A model generated the notes under the pieces. It was not told where the DNA came from and made no database searches. It worked only from the letters and a program-made list of their open reading frames with translations. Below, one piece after another: positions 1-8,300 of a DNA stretch of 64,000 nucleotides (its first letter is position 1; the number at the start of each line of letters is the position of its first letter). A program made the translations under genes and the position numbers. Source of the DNA: Planotetraspora phitsanulokensis. Its GTDB lineage: Bacteria > Actinomycetota > Actinomycetes > Streptosporangiales > Streptosporangiaceae. The DNA lies in assembly GCF_016863295.1 (NCBI RefSeq), contig NZ_BOOP01000013.1, positions 124,001 through 188,000 on the forward strand. The letters run 5' to 3'.

Positions 1-364
1 CGTCGATGCCGGGCATGCTCTCCATGGCGAGCACCAGGGCGATCTTGCCGAGGGCGAGCGCCTGGTCGATCTCGGTGCCGTCGTGGCAGAGCCGTACCGC
101 GTCGGGGTTCTCCTCGGCCAGCACGTGGGCGCATTCGATCATGCGGAGCGTCTGGCGCAGCGCTCCCTCCGGGCGGTACGCGTCGTCGATGAACACCGGG
201 AGGACCTGGACGTCGACGCCGCCCTCGACCAACTGGGGCAACCACTGGTCGCGGAAGAAGGAGCCCCATTTCTTCGGCGGGCGTGCGGACACCGCCATCA
301 GGAGATCGTTGTGCGTGTCTGCGACGACCGCGTCCCTGTGGATGTCCTGCTGGTCAACGGGCAC
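1..364 (-). CDS. Membrane dipeptidase (peptidase M19), 5' part only
   Basis: The 121 visible codons match the N-terminus of peptidase family M19 (renal dipeptidase type), zinc enzymes that cleave dipeptides. The metal-site signature DTHNDLL appears near residue 15, where the His and Asp are ligands in the family, and the lysine/tryptophan-rich stretch after it (KKWGSFFRDQWLPQL) is also typical. The GTG start at 364 is preceded by GGGAGG seven bases upstream. The gene runs off the left edge, so the catalytic Glu and later His residues cannot be checked. It is divergent from the Nif3-like gene, with about 70 bp between the starts. Confidence 0.85.
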   Translation of the reverse strand, partial: MPVDQQDIHRDAVVADTHNDLLMAVSARPPKKWGSFFRDQWLPQLVEGGVDVQVLPVFIDDAYRPEGALRQTLRMIECAHVLAEENPDAVRLCHDGTEIDQALALGKIALVLAMESMPGID

Positions 365-436
365 GTCGGGTCCTCCCTTGCAGCCTGGTATCACATGGAC
401 GTTACCTCGGTTTGCGGTTCTCGATAGTCTGCGCGG

Positions 437-1273
437 ATGTCAACCTGCTCTCTCGCCGAGGTCGTCGCCGAGCTCGAGGCGCGATACGACCCGGCCTGGG
501 CCGAGTCCTGGGACGCGGTGGGGCTCGTCTGCGGCGATCCGGCGCTGCCCGTACGGAAGGTCCTCTTCGCGGTGGACCCGGTGGCGGTGGTGGTCGACGA
601 GGCGCTGGAATGGGGCGCCGACCTGATCGTCACGCACCACCCCCTCTATCTCCGGGGCACCACGAGCGTCGCGGCGACCACGTTCAAGGGCCGCGTGGTC
701 CACCGGCTGATCAGGAACGACGTCGCGCTCTACACCGCCCACACCAACGCCGACGTCGCCGACCCCGGCGTCTCGGACGCGCTCGCCCGGGCCGTCGGGC
801 TGACCTCCGAGCTGCGGCCTCTGCAGCCGTCGGCGGACGACCCGCGCCGCGGGCTCGGCCGGATCGGCCGACTGCCTTCGCCCATGCCGCTCGGCCGGTT
901 CGCCGAACTCGCCGCGGCCGGCCTTCCCCGTACGGCACTGCGTGTGGCGGGCGATCCGGAGCGTATGGTCGAGACCGTCGCCGTGAGCGGGGGAGCGGGG
1001 GACTCGCTGCTCGGGGCGGCCCGAGCCGCCGGAGTGGACGTGTTCCTGACCGCGGACCTGCGCCACCATCCGGCCAGCGAGCACATGGAGGCGGGCGACC
1101 GGCCCGCGCTCATCGACGCCTCCCACTGGGCCACGGAATGGCCGTGGCTCGCCGACGCCGCCGGACATCTGACGTCGGCGCTGGCGGCCAGGGGCATTAA
1201 TGTTGAGGCGCGTATCTCCCGCGTCGTCACGGATGTATGGACGACCACAGACCTGGATCGAGGATGGGGATGA
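437..1273 (+). CDS. Nif3-like dinuclear metal centre hexameric protein
   Basis: This 278-residue protein belongs to the Nif3/YbgI family (often annotated as GTP cyclohydrolase 1 type 2-like). Visible family metal motifs are THHPLYLRG near residue 70, HTNADV near residue 100 and the C-terminal ASHWATE, whose His and Glu are ligands in characterised members. Family members form toroidal hexamers with two metals per subunit; the physiological substrate is not established. Its stop overlaps the next start in an ATGA, so it should be translationally coupled to the zinc-ribbon protein. The trio Nif3 / zinc ribbon / RNase H-phosphatase recurs in actinobacteria (Rv2230c-Rv2228c in M. tuberculosis, from memory). 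Confidence 0.9.
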   Translation: MSTCSLAEVVAELEARYDPAWAESWDAVGLVCGDPALPVRKVLFAVDPVAVVVDEALEWGADLIVTHHPLYLRGTTSVAATTFKGRVVHRLIRNDVALYTAHTNADVADPGVSDALARAVGLTSELRPLQPSADDPRRGLGRIGRLPSPMPLGRFAELAAAGLPRTALRVAGDPERMVETVAVSGGAGDSLLGAARAAGVDVFLTADLRHHPASEHMEAGDRPALIDASHWATEWPWLADAAGHLTSALAARGINVEARISRVVTDVWTTTDLDRGWG

Positions 1274-2010
1274 AGGCCGCACCCGAAGCACAGAGGCGTC
1301 TGCTCGATCTTTCTGAGCTGGATGCGGGGCTCGACAGGCTGAGGCATCGCCGTCGCACCCTGCCTGAGCTCGCCGAGATCGAGGAGACGTCGAAGAGGCT
1401 CGCTCAGCTCGCCACCCAGGTGATCGCCGCCGAGACCGAGGCCGGTGACCTGTCGCGCGACCAGGCCAAGGCCGAATCCGACGTGGACGCCGTGCGCGTC
1501 CGGGGCGAGCGTGACCAGAAGCGGCTCGACTCCGGCCAGGTGTCCTCGCCCAAGGACCTGGCCAGCCTCCAGTCCGAGATCGCCTCGCTCCACCGGCGCC
1601 AGGGCGACCTGGAGGAGGTCGTGCTGGAGATCATGGAGCGCCGCGAGGCCGTCGACACCCAGGTCTCTTCGCTCAAGTCCGAGCGGGACGAGGTGACGGC
1701 CGCGCTCGCCTCGTCGGGGGACCGCCGCGACGCCGCGTTCGCCGAGCTCGACAAGGAGACCGCCGAACTCCAGGGCAAGCGCTCCGGGATCACCGACGAC
1801 ATCCCGGCGGACGTGCTCGGCCTCTACGAGAAGCTGCGCGATCAGTCCGGCACCGGAGCGGCGATGTTGCAGGGCGGCCGGTGCCTCGGGTGCCGCACCA
1901 GCCTGTCGATCGCCGACCTCAACCGGATCCGGGCCGCCGCTCCTGACGAGGTGGTCCGCTGTGAGGAGTGCCGCCGGATCCTGGTCCGAACCCTCGAGTC
2001 CGGGCTGTGA
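1270..2010 (+). CDS. Coiled-coil protein with C4-type zinc ribbon (zf-RING_7 family)
   Basis: The protein has 246 residues. Residues about 5-190 are a long charged coiled coil rich in Glu, Arg and Leu, followed by a four-cysteine ribbon (CLGC then CEEC, about 30 residues apart) near residues 202-235. The family is widespread in actinobacteria and is thought to bind nucleic acid, without a firm function. I chose the ATG at 1270 because it overlaps the upstream stop in an ATGA and is preceded by GAGGATGGGG; an in-frame ATG at 1264 is the alternative. Its own stop overlaps the GTG start of the RNase H fusion, giving a three-gene coupled unit. Confidence 0.85.
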   Translation: MKAAPEAQRRLLDLSELDAGLDRLRHRRRTLPELAEIEETSKRLAQLATQVIAAETEAGDLSRDQAKAESDVDAVRVRGERDQKRLDSGQVSSPKDLASLQSEIASLHRRQGDLEEVVLEIMERREAVDTQVSSLKSERDEVTAALASSGDRRDAAFAELDKETAELQGKRSGITDDIPADVLGLYEKLRDQSGTGAAMLQGGRCLGCRTSLSIADLNRIRAAAPDEVVRCEECRRILVRTLESGL

Positions 2011-3155
2011 GCTCGTTCGCCGTCGAGGCCGACGGAGGGTCGCGGGGCAACCCCGGCCCCGCGGGCTACGGCGCCGTGGTGAAGGACTCCGACGGGCAGG
2101 TCGTCGCCGAGGCGGCCGAGTCGATCGGCCACGCGACCAACAACGTCGCCGAGTACCGCGGGCTGATCGCCGGTCTTGAGGCGCTGGTCGCCCTCGGTGC
2201 CGAGGGCGCCACCGTTACGGTGCGGATGGACTCCAAACTGGTCATCGAGCAGATGGCCGGCCGCTGGAAGGTCAAGCACGAGGGGCTGCGGCCGCTCGCG
2301 CTGGAGGCCGCCGCGCTCGCCCGGCGGTTCCGGGTTACGTGGACATGGATCCCGCGAGAGAAGAACACCCACGCGGACCGGCTCGCCAACGAGGCCATGG
2401 ACGCCGCGGCGCGAGGTGAGAAGTGGCAGGCCAAGACCATCTCGGCCACGGATTCCGCCACCGTCGTGACGACCCGCGTCGAGTCTTCGGCGACTGCGGA
2501 GGCCGGCGGCAACGGATGGATGCCCCGGCCGTCCCTCCGGCCCACGTCGCTGATCCTCCTGCGGCACGGTGAGACCCCGTTGTCCGTGGACAAGCGCTTC
2601 TCGGGTCTCGGCGACCCGCCTCTCACCGAGGTCGGCCTGGCCCAGGCCGAAGCCGTCGCCTCACGGTTGTCGCGCAAGCCATACGAGATCGATGTGATCG
2701 TCAGCTCGCCGCTGGCGCGCGCCCGGCAGACCGCCGAGGCCGTGGCCGCCCGTGTGGGGCTTGCCGTGTCGGTGGAGGAAGACCTCCGCGAGACGGACTT
2801 CGGTGCGTGGGAGGGGCACACGTTCGCCGAGATCCAGAAGCGGTGGCCGGAAGAGCTGACGGCCTGGCTGGCGGACCCCGAGGTGGCTCCGCCGGGCGGC
2901 GAGAGCTTCGCCACGACCGCCCTCCGGGTCGAGCGGGCCAGGGCGAGGATCATCGAGGCGCACCAGGGCAGGACAGTTCTCGTGGTGTCGCACGTGACGC
3001 CGATCAAGCTGCTCGTCCGGTCGGCCCTCGACGCCCCTCCGCAGGCGCTCTACCGGATGTATCTCGACCTGGCCTGCCTCTCGGTGATCGACTACTACGC
3101 CGACGGCCCCTGCGTGATGCGCTCCTTCAACGACACCGCGCATCTTCAGGTGTGA
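2007..3155 (+). CDS. Bifunctional RNase HI / histidine phosphatase (acid phosphatase)
   Basis: A 382-residue fusion. Residues about 3-135 are an RNase HI domain: EADGGSRGNPGPAGYG carries the first catalytic Asp, then NNVAEYRGL supplies the Glu and MDSKLVIEQM the next Asp, with HADRLANEAMD at the end. After a linker, residues about 185-375 are a histidine phosphatase domain with LLRHGET and the second catalytic His in VVSHVTPIK. The architecture matches mycobacterial Rv2228c, an RNase H joined to a CobC-like phosphatase. The RNase H part removes RNA from RNA-DNA hybrids. The GTG start at 2007 overlaps the upstream TGA. The downstream neighbour is rnpB on the same strand. Confidence 0.92.
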   Translation: MSSFAVEADGGSRGNPGPAGYGAVVKDSDGQVVAEAAESIGHATNNVAEYRGLIAGLEALVALGAEGATVTVRMDSKLVIEQMAGRWKVKHEGLRPLALEAAALARRFRVTWTWIPREKNTHADRLANEAMDAAARGEKWQAKTISATDSATVVTTRVESSATAEAGGNGWMPRPSLRPTSLILLRHGETPLSVDKRFSGLGDPPLTEVGLAQAEAVASRLSRKPYEIDVIVSSPLARARQTAEAVAARVGLAVSVEEDLRETDFGAWEGHTFAEIQKRWPEELTAWLADPEVAPPGGESFATTALRVERARARIIEAHQGRTVLVVSHVTPIKLLVRSALDAPPQALYRMYLDLACLSVIDYYADGPCVMRSFNDTAHLQV

Positions 3156-3211
3156 GCCGGGAGGCCGCTGTGGCGGGGGAGAACCGGCCGACCCGCTAGG
3201 CTTGTAAGTAC

Positions 3212-3608
3212 AGCGGACGAGTCGGCCGGGCGGCCGCGTCGGGGCTTTCGGGCCCCGCCGAGGAAGGTCCGGGCTCCACAGAGCAGGGTGGTCGGTAACG
3301 CCGACCCGGGGTGACCCGCGGGACAGTGCCACAGAGAGCAGACCGCCCCTTCGGGGGTAAGGGTGAAAGGGTGGTGTAAGAGACCACCAGCGCCCACGGC
3401 GACGTGGGCGGCTAGGTAAACCCCACCCGGAGCAAGGTCAAGAAGGGGCGCTTCCTAGGAGGCGTTCCGCGCGCGACGTTCGAGGGCTGCTCGCCCGAGC
3501 CGCGCGGGTAGACCGCTTGAGGCCGCCGGCAACGGCGGTCCTAGATGGATGGCCGCCGATCAGCTCCGGCTGATCACAGAACCCGGCCTACAGGCCGACT
3601 CGTCCGCT
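3212..3608 (+). ncRNA. rnpB: RNase P RNA (bacterial class A)
   Basis: The catalytic RNA of RNase P, which matures tRNA 5' ends. The hallmark core GAGGAAGGTCCGGGCTCC lies at about 3259-3276, and the conserved 3' block ACAGAACCCGGC is at about 3576-3587. The terminal helix P1 is complete: 3212-3227 is the exact reverse complement of 3593-3608. Length (about 397 nt) is normal for actinobacteria. The last 28 bases are repeated exactly at 5009-5036, and a truncated tyrosine integrase lies just downstream. The rnpB 3' end therefore looks like an attachment site whose integrity was kept after integration. Confidence 0.95.
3581..3608 (+). repeat. Putative attachment site core in the rnpB 3' end (copy 1)
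   Basis: These last 28 bases of rnpB recur identically at 5009-5036 and in diverged form at 8301-8321. An integrase remnant reading toward the site begins 34 bp downstream. A direct repeat of an RNA gene's 3' end bracketing integrase sequence is the classic footprint of site-specific integration by a tyrosine recombinase. Confidence 0.75.
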
Positions 3609-3641
3609 GTTTCCCCGTCTGAACTGGGAGTTCTTCCCGCC

Positions 3642-3938
3642 TCATTCATGATCGGGGCACATTGGGGGCACATCGAGCGCGGAACGGAACGCGTTGTCGA
3701 GCGCCGTACGAGCCCGTTCGGAGGCTTCCGGCACGAGGTGCCCGTAGAGGTCAACCGTCGTGGTGATCGACTCATGGCCGAGCCATCGGGACACCTCGGA
3801 GATCGGAACGCCTTCGGCCAGAGCCGTACTCGCGAAGGTGTGCCGCAGATCGTGGAAGGTGGTGTCGGGCAGAATCCCAGCCGCCTTGATCGCGGGTTTC
3901 CAGATACGAGCGTTGAAGTAGTCCCGCCGCATGAGGGC
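3642..3938 (-). pseudogene. Tyrosine recombinase/integrase, C-terminal catalytic fragment
   Basis: About 97 residues of an integrase C-terminus are visible. They include HDLRHTFAST (His-x-x-Arg), WLGHESITTT (second His) and the nucleophile Tyr in VDLYGHL, spaced as in phage-type integrases. The N-terminal arm-binding and core-binding domains and the first catalytic Arg are absent. The open frame continues to 4145, but upstream of about 3938 the residues no longer look like an integrase. The fragment ends 34 bp from rnpB in the orientation expected for an element inserted at the rnpB 3' end. An enzyme lacking half its catalytic domain should be inactive. Confidence 0.85.
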
Positions 3939-3952
3939 TCCGCCCCGAACCC

Positions 3953-4002
3953 CGGGGCGCTCCAGCTCCGAGAGAGTCAGCCCCGCGCACCACGACAACG
4001 GG
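3953..4002. repeat. ~50-bp segment shared with 10178-10226
   Basis: The stretch CGGGGCGCTCCAGCTCCGAG and the roughly 30 bases after it reappear, with a few substitutions and one single-base gap, near 10178-10226. It lies directly beside the point where integrase homology stops. The second copy also sits between unrelated genes, so this is probably leftover mobile-element sequence. I do not recognise what it encodes. Confidence 0.6.
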
Positions 4003-4249
4003 CCGTAGCTGGCTGAGGTGGAAGCCTGATCGCTCGCCTGCCATCGACCCAGGCAGAGCCCAGCAGACCGACTCCTCCAGGTCAAGCTCAGCCGTGCAGG
4101 CAGGACAACCAGCGCGCGAGGAAGGTCACCCGGAACATGGAACACGCGAGGCCAGGCTTGACCCTCCGTCGCCGGCCCGTCGCCGCTCCGCGATGGGTCG
4201 ACAGCAGACGAGAGATCAGGACAAGGTGAGAGCGTAGGTGAGCGCCCCC

Positions 4250-4870
4250 TTAAGGCGTGAGACCACGGATCCTTCGCAGGGCTCGGATGTGGATGGCGGC
4301 CGGCGATTCGCGGAGTCCTACCGTCATCCCTCCGAACTGGAGGACCGCCTGAGTGAGGCGTTCCGGATCGAGGATCCAGCCGTCTGCTACCTTCTCCCGG
4401 TCACTCTGGTCTTCTCTCTTAAGGGAGATGATCAGTGCGTGTGGCCGATCATCTCCGAAGACGCGAGGCTTCAGCGATATTTCCACAGCAGAGATGTCCG
4501 CCCAGGGGATAACCTCTGCAGGGATTTTCGACTGTCCACCGAGATATATGCCGGCTGGCCCCACTGCGTAGGCGATTCGCCTGCGGACGACACGCCATAA
4601 CTGGCCGAAGACGTACGCGAAGAACCCGATGCCCGCTGCGAAGGCGACACGCCCTGACGTCACGGCCCCATAGATGACCGGGCCGAAAGATGTCGTCAGC
4701 GGCCAGACAAGATCACGAGGGGAGTAGCACACAAGGAACGAATCTGAGCCGAGTTCGCGCTCGACCTTTTGCCGGTCCGATTCTCGCGACACGCGAGCAC
4801 GATCGCACGCTGCAGGGACGCCTGCAAGAGTGCCCGCGGAGTTCTGATCTGGGACGTCCGACGCCTGCAT
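4250..4870 (-). CDS. Hypothetical membrane protein with PH-like fold
   Basis: A protein of about 206 residues. A hydrophobic stretch near residues 65-90 (VAFAAGIGFFAYVFGQLW) suggests a membrane segment. The part after it (AVGPAGIYLGG, then IPWADISAVEI) has the pattern of small bacterial PH-like domains, in which strands alternate with a W-x-D/E-I motif. The frame is open back to 5104, but it crosses the duplicated attachment sequence at 5009-5036 and an integrase-tail-like stretch (AMCPQSAP). The gene therefore more likely starts at the ATG at 4870 (GGAG three bases upstream) or at 4903. It has no recognisable partner and is best treated as island cargo. Confidence 0.5.
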   Translation of the reverse strand: MQASDVPDQNSAGTLAGVPAACDRARVSRESDRQKVERELGSDSFLVCYSPRDLVWPLTTSFGPVIYGAVTSGRVAFAAGIGFFAYVFGQLWRVVRRRIAYAVGPAGIYLGGQSKIPAEVIPWADISAVEISLKPRVFGDDRPHALIISLKREDQSDREKVADGWILDPERLTQAVLQFGGMTVGLRESPAAIHIRALRRIRGLTP

Positions 4871-4940
4871 CGGCTCCGGTGTCGGGGCACTTTGGGGGCA
4901 CATGGCATCGGAAAGTACTGGCAAGCAATGGCAACGAATG

Positions 4941-5036
4941 GAAGCGTTTTCGCAGGTCGCTTGTGGTTCAGAGCGAATCCGTGCAGGTAGGAGGCGTGCG
5001 GAATCTGTACCCGGCCTACAGGCCGACTCGTCCGCT
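4941..5036. repeat. Attachment-site flank and second exact copy of the rnpB 3' end
   Basis: Positions 5009-5036 repeat the last 28 bases of rnpB exactly. The ~90 bp from 4941 to 5030 also align with 13547-13636, sharing blocks such as TCGCAGGTCG, TTCAGAGCGAA and CGGAAT in the same order and spacing. Just upstream, 4886-4910 resembles the integrase tail next to rnpB (GGGGCACNTTGGGGGCACAT at both places). I read this as the end of a second, mostly lost element that used the same target. Confidence 0.7.
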
Positions 5037-5168
5037 ATTAAGCCTCTGACCTGTGCCTCTGCGGCTACTTGAGGCTGCTGTTCCGCCAGCGCTGTGGTGA
5101 CCATGGCTTCGACCGCACCTCTACCGAGATCTTCATCATGCGGAGCCCGAGCCAGGGCCCGTCGGCGC

Positions 5169-6095
5169 CTACGCGCCCTCGGCGCCGCCGTCGTCCGGTG
5201 CGGCGGCGGGCGCCCCGTGCGCTTTGAGGCGTGCGGCGAGCGCCGCCGCGGCTTCGGAGAGCCCGGACCAGCGCCGGCTGCACAACAGCAGGTTGCGCTT
5301 CGCCCAGGAATTCGTCAGGTCCACGACCCGCAGGTCGTAGGTACGCTGCCAACGGACGACCGCGCGCGCGGGAACCACGGCGATGCCGACGCCGACCGCT
5401 ACCGCGTTGCAGATCGCCTCCGTGGTCGGCAGATGCGCCCGGTAGCGAGGCCGGAGCCCGAGCGGCTGGGTCTGCCCGCTCAGATGCTCCTGCAACGGGT
5501 TCCCCTCGGTGAAGCCGACGAACGGGTGGCCGAGGCACTCGCTGAACGCGACATGAGCACGCGCGGCCAGAGGGTGGCCTGGCCGTGTGATGACGACCAG
5601 CGGGTCGGGACGCAGCACCGCCCGTTCCAGCCGACCCGAGTCCACAGTATCGGCGATGATCCCCAGTTCCGCCCGGCCGTCGGTGACGGCGGCGACTATC
5701 TCATGGCTCGGCCGCTCCTCCAGTTCCAGGTCGATGTCGGGGTTGTCGGCCATGAAGTCGACTATCACCGACGACACGAGCGTTTCGGTTGCCGAAGTGT
5801 TTGCCGAGATCACCAATGTGGACCGCAGGCCGTCAGAATATCGGGACAATTCAGAACGCATCCGAGCAATCTGCCTAACGACCTCACGGGCATGGGCCAC
5901 CAGCAGCCACCCTGCCGGTGACGGCACAACGCCACGGCGATGCCGGGTCAGAAGCGGCGCCCCCAGAGCCTTCTCCATCGCCTTGATCCTCGCACTGGCC
6001 GAAGCCAGCGACAGGTGTGACCGGTCCGCACCCCGGGTGATGCTGCCCTGGTCGACTACCTGCAGGAATAGCTGAAGATCGGTCAGGTCATACGT
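5169..6095 (-). CDS. LysR-family transcriptional regulator
   Basis: A 308-residue LysR-type regulator. The N-terminal winged helix-turn-helix (DLQLFLQVVDQGSITRGAD, then LSLASASARIKAMEKALGAP) is followed by a periplasmic-binding-protein-like effector domain from about residue 88 (LVISANTSATETLVSSVIVDF). Start at the ATG at 6095 gives the standard LysR N-terminus; a GTG at 6116 would add seven residues. It is divergent from the PAS-domain gene with about 180 bp between them, which contains a perfect inverted repeat at 6135-6155. LysR proteins commonly control the divergent neighbour, so the PAS gene is the likely target. The effector is unknown. Confidence 0.88.
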   Translation of the reverse strand, partial: TYDLTDLQLFLQVVDQGSITRGADRSHLSLASASARIKAMEKALGAPLLTRHRRGVVPSPAGWLLVAHAREVVRQIARMRSELSRYSDGLRSTLVISANTSATETLVSSVIVDFMADNPDIDLELEERPSHEIVAAVTDGRAELGIIADTVDSGRLERAVLRPDPLVVITRPGHPLAARAHVAFSECLGHPFVGFTEGNPLQEHLSGQTQPLGLRPRYRAHLPTTEAICNAVAVGVGIAVVPARAVVRWQRTYDLRVVDLTNSWAKRNLLLCSRRWSGLSEAAAALAARLKAHGAPAAAPDDGGAEGA

Positions 6096-6134
6096 CATGG
6101 TCGAGACGGTACCCACGTCGGCCCCACTCGGGAA

Positions 6135-6155
6135 GCCTTCGGCTCAGCCGAAGGC
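6135..6155. promoter_or_regulatory. Inverted repeat in the LysR/PAS intergenic region
   Basis: Arms GCCTTCGGCT and AGCCGAAGGC flank one base. The site lies 40 bp upstream of the LysR start and about 120 bp before the PAS gene. No T-tract follows on either strand, so an operator is more likely than a terminator. Confidence 0.45.
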
Positions 6156-6275
6156 CCACCCCAAAAAAGACTCATTGTGAACTCGGGGCTCAAGCGTCCA
6201 GACTTTGTGCTAATACGCCGGACGCGGTCTGTCTACTACGACAGGTATCCACCAATCCCCTCTTCGGAGGTATTA

Positions 6276-6758
6276 ATGTCATCTCAGGTCGAGCTAGCCG
6301 AAGTCGCCGAGAGCCGCATCGCCACGGACTGGGGCCTGGACCAGTGGGCGGACCGGATTCTCGAGCAGGCTGGCGTCGGAGTCACCATCCTGGACTGCCA
6401 CGGAACGGTGATGTATTACAACAAGTGGGCTTCGGAGCACCTCGACCGGAAGCCCGAATACATCGGAAACGACGTCCGGAAGCGGCATCGCCGAGCGGTG
6501 ACCAATCCCCGTTTCGACGCCATGCTCCGGCTTTTCGAGGAGGGCCGCGTCGAGCCGGTACGCTACGTCGCCAGGCCCTACGGGAAAACCACGATCCTGG
6601 TCACGGTCTCACCGATCCGGGTCAATGGCGAACTGGTCGGCTTCTCTCAGATCGTACTTCTCAAGGACGAGGTACAGGAGCTCTGCGCGCGGTTCGACGA
6701 GTCGGGACGCGAATCCTTCGAGAGAGAAATGCTGCCTAACGGTCTGCCGACGGCCTGA
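6276..6758 (+). CDS. Stand-alone PAS-domain protein
   Basis: A 160-residue protein consisting of one PAS domain. GVTILDCHGTVMYYNKWASE near residues 33-52 is the usual first half of a PAS fold, and TILVTVSPIRVNGELVGFSQ near 112-131 the last strands. No kinase, HTH or cyclase output domain is present, so it probably senses a small molecule, redox state or light and signals by protein contact. The ATG at 6276 has GGAGGT six bases upstream. It is divergent from the LysR gene. No Cys-chromophore motif could be identified with confidence. Confidence 0.8.
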   Translation: MSSQVELAEVAESRIATDWGLDQWADRILEQAGVGVTILDCHGTVMYYNKWASEHLDRKPEYIGNDVRKRHRRAVTNPRFDAMLRLFEEGRVEPVRYVARPYGKTTILVTVSPIRVNGELVGFSQIVLLKDEVQELCARFDESGRESFEREMLPNGLPTA

Positions 6759-7114
6759 AAGCATGCGAGAAGGCCCGGGAGCCCGCCCGGAAGGTGTCGG
6801 AGCGTGGTCCGCATGGCCGTGCCCGACACAGTGCTGATCGCGGTGCCGCTACGCAGTGTCGCCGCAGTGTCAAGCATCAGCCGAGGTAGGACAACGCTTC
6901 GACCCCGCCTGATGCTTTACATGATCACGACGAGGTTGGCGACACTTCCTTCTTCTGCCGCGAACACGCGTGCGGGTTGTGGATGGCTGGGGTGGTGGCT
7001 CATTCGACTCGGGCAGGCCTAGCGTGCTCTCCAGCAGTAGGCGACGTGAGCCCCTCACGCCCACGGGTAGCGCGTTCTGAGGAGGTAGCGGCATGAGCGT
7101 GAGCGCGAACCTTC
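6759..7114. other. 356-bp stretch without a recognisable gene
   Basis: The stretch holds short open frames with no family signal. A minus-strand frame ending near 6920 reads FAAEEGSVANLVVIM and could be the tail of a lost gene, but I cannot name it. Positions 6919-6927 (CATGATCAC) resemble part of the 53-bp repeat family found later, without the rest of that element. Confidence 0.4.
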
Positions 7115-7798
7115 CTAGTTGTCGTGCTGTCGGCGCACCATCTCGGTGATCCATATGGGCGCGAACGGAGACGTGCAACCCGGGGGAGTCGGGTAGTCCT
7201 TGAGCACCTCCAGGCGCTCACCGATGTCGATTGCACGCGCGCGGTGCTCGCCGTGCTCGATCCCGATCTGAGCCAGGCAGTGATTCATCGCCCACTGCAG
7301 GCGATCCGGGGCGTCACTCATCTCCGCCTCGATGACGTCGAGCAGTCCTGTGAGGTCGAGGTCCTCGGGCTTCTTCGTCACGTGTTCGGTGGTCAGCGCC
7401 CAGCCGGCACTTGCGACCACTGGATCCGAATCGGCGGACCAGGCCAGGCGCAGCTTTTCGGAGTGCGGGTTCTTCTTCACCACGTAGTTGACGAGCCAGT
7501 CGTGCACCTTGGGTGTGCGCGCCTCGCGCAACATGACGTCCAACTCGTCACGCTCGAAGGCCTTCGGGCGGCAGATCAGGATCGCCAGCAGTCTCGCCGC
7601 GGTGTCATCCGTCTCCCAGAGCCGGCATGCGAGTTCCTGCTGCGTCTTCAGCCGCTTCGCAAGCGCGCGCAGCTTGCTGAGGTTCACACCGTGATCGTCA
7701 CCGTGTTTTTCGTTCACCTCGCGTGCCTTCGGGTCCTCGAGCTCGGCCAGCTCGGCCATCACCTCGGCCATCACCTCGGCCACCGTCGTCTCGGCCAC
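7115..7798 (-). CDS. AlkD-like DNA alkylation repair / HEAT-like repeat protein
   Basis: A 227-residue, mostly helical protein. The order GVNLSKLRALAKRLKTQQELACRLW, then ARLLAILICRP, then HDWLVNYVV and DPVVASAGWALT matches the AlkD-type alkylation-repair family, whose HEAT-like repeats hold damaged DNA bases. The family's key aromatic and Asp residues cannot be assigned with certainty from the sequence alone. The GTG start at 7798 is preceded by CAGGAGG. The N-terminus begins with a near-repeated VAEVMAEVMAEL. No operon partner is apparent; it lies inside the accessory region. Confidence 0.7.
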   Translation of the reverse strand: MAETTVAEVMAEVMAELAELEDPKAREVNEKHGDDHGVNLSKLRALAKRLKTQQELACRLWETDDTAARLLAILICRPKAFERDELDVMLREARTPKVHDWLVNYVVKKNPHSEKLRLAWSADSDPVVASAGWALTTEHVTKKPEDLDLTGLLDVIEAEMSDAPDRLQWAMNHCLAQIGIEHGEHRARAIDIGERLEVLKDYPTPPGCTSPFAPIWITEMVRRQHDN

Positions 7799-8025
7799 CT
7801 CAGCCTCCTGTCCGTCACGTGCGAGATTCAGCCTACGACGGTAGTCGGCGATGAGAAGGAGGAGTTGTTAGCCGCAATCGCTGAGCTGCCGGACGAGGAG
7901 CAGACAGAGCGACTATTCGAGTGACAATCGCCATGGACGAGCCTGAACGCTGGTAGACGGTGGTGGACTGTCTGACCAGGTCAGGGCGGGTGTTCGGAAG
8001 GCGAGTCCACTCTCGGTAGCGCTGG

Positions 8026-8298
8026 TCAGCGGCCGTCCAGCAACGGCTGGCGAGGGTCCCACGTTGTGCCGTCGCGAGCGTCCTTTCGTCGACGGGCAAT
8101 TCCGGTGAGCGTCTCCAGTACGACTCGATTTGCGAGGTACGACGTGATCTCGGCGTGGTCGTATGGTGGCGACACTTCGTCGACGTCGACGCCGAGAACG
8201 GGCAGCTCGTAGGCGATCCGGCGTACGGAGTCCAGCAGTTGCCGCGCCGTTAGACCCCCAGGTTCGGGCGTGCCCGTCCCCGGAGAATGACCGGGATC
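8026..8298 (-). pseudogene. Agmatinase/arginase (ureohydrolase) C-terminal remnant
   Basis: Ninety-one codons encode the C-terminal third of a ureohydrolase. DPGHSPGTGTPEPGGLT is the substrate-side loop of the family, and LGVDVDEVSPPYDH followed by ITSYLANRVVLETL is its usual end. The manganese-binding HxDxH/DxDxxDP region is missing. Homology begins at the DP pair, and the codon two positions upstream of the preceding Cys is a stop. That point coincides with the diverged copy of the rnpB attachment core at 8301-8321. The gene therefore appears to have been cut at a recombination junction and is not functional. Confidence 0.8.
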
Positions 8299-8300
8299 GC

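Noticed and set aside
6135-6155. Terminator for the LysR or PAS gene
   Set aside because: The A-tract on the plus strand is on the wrong side for either transcript and the hairpin lies upstream of both starts.
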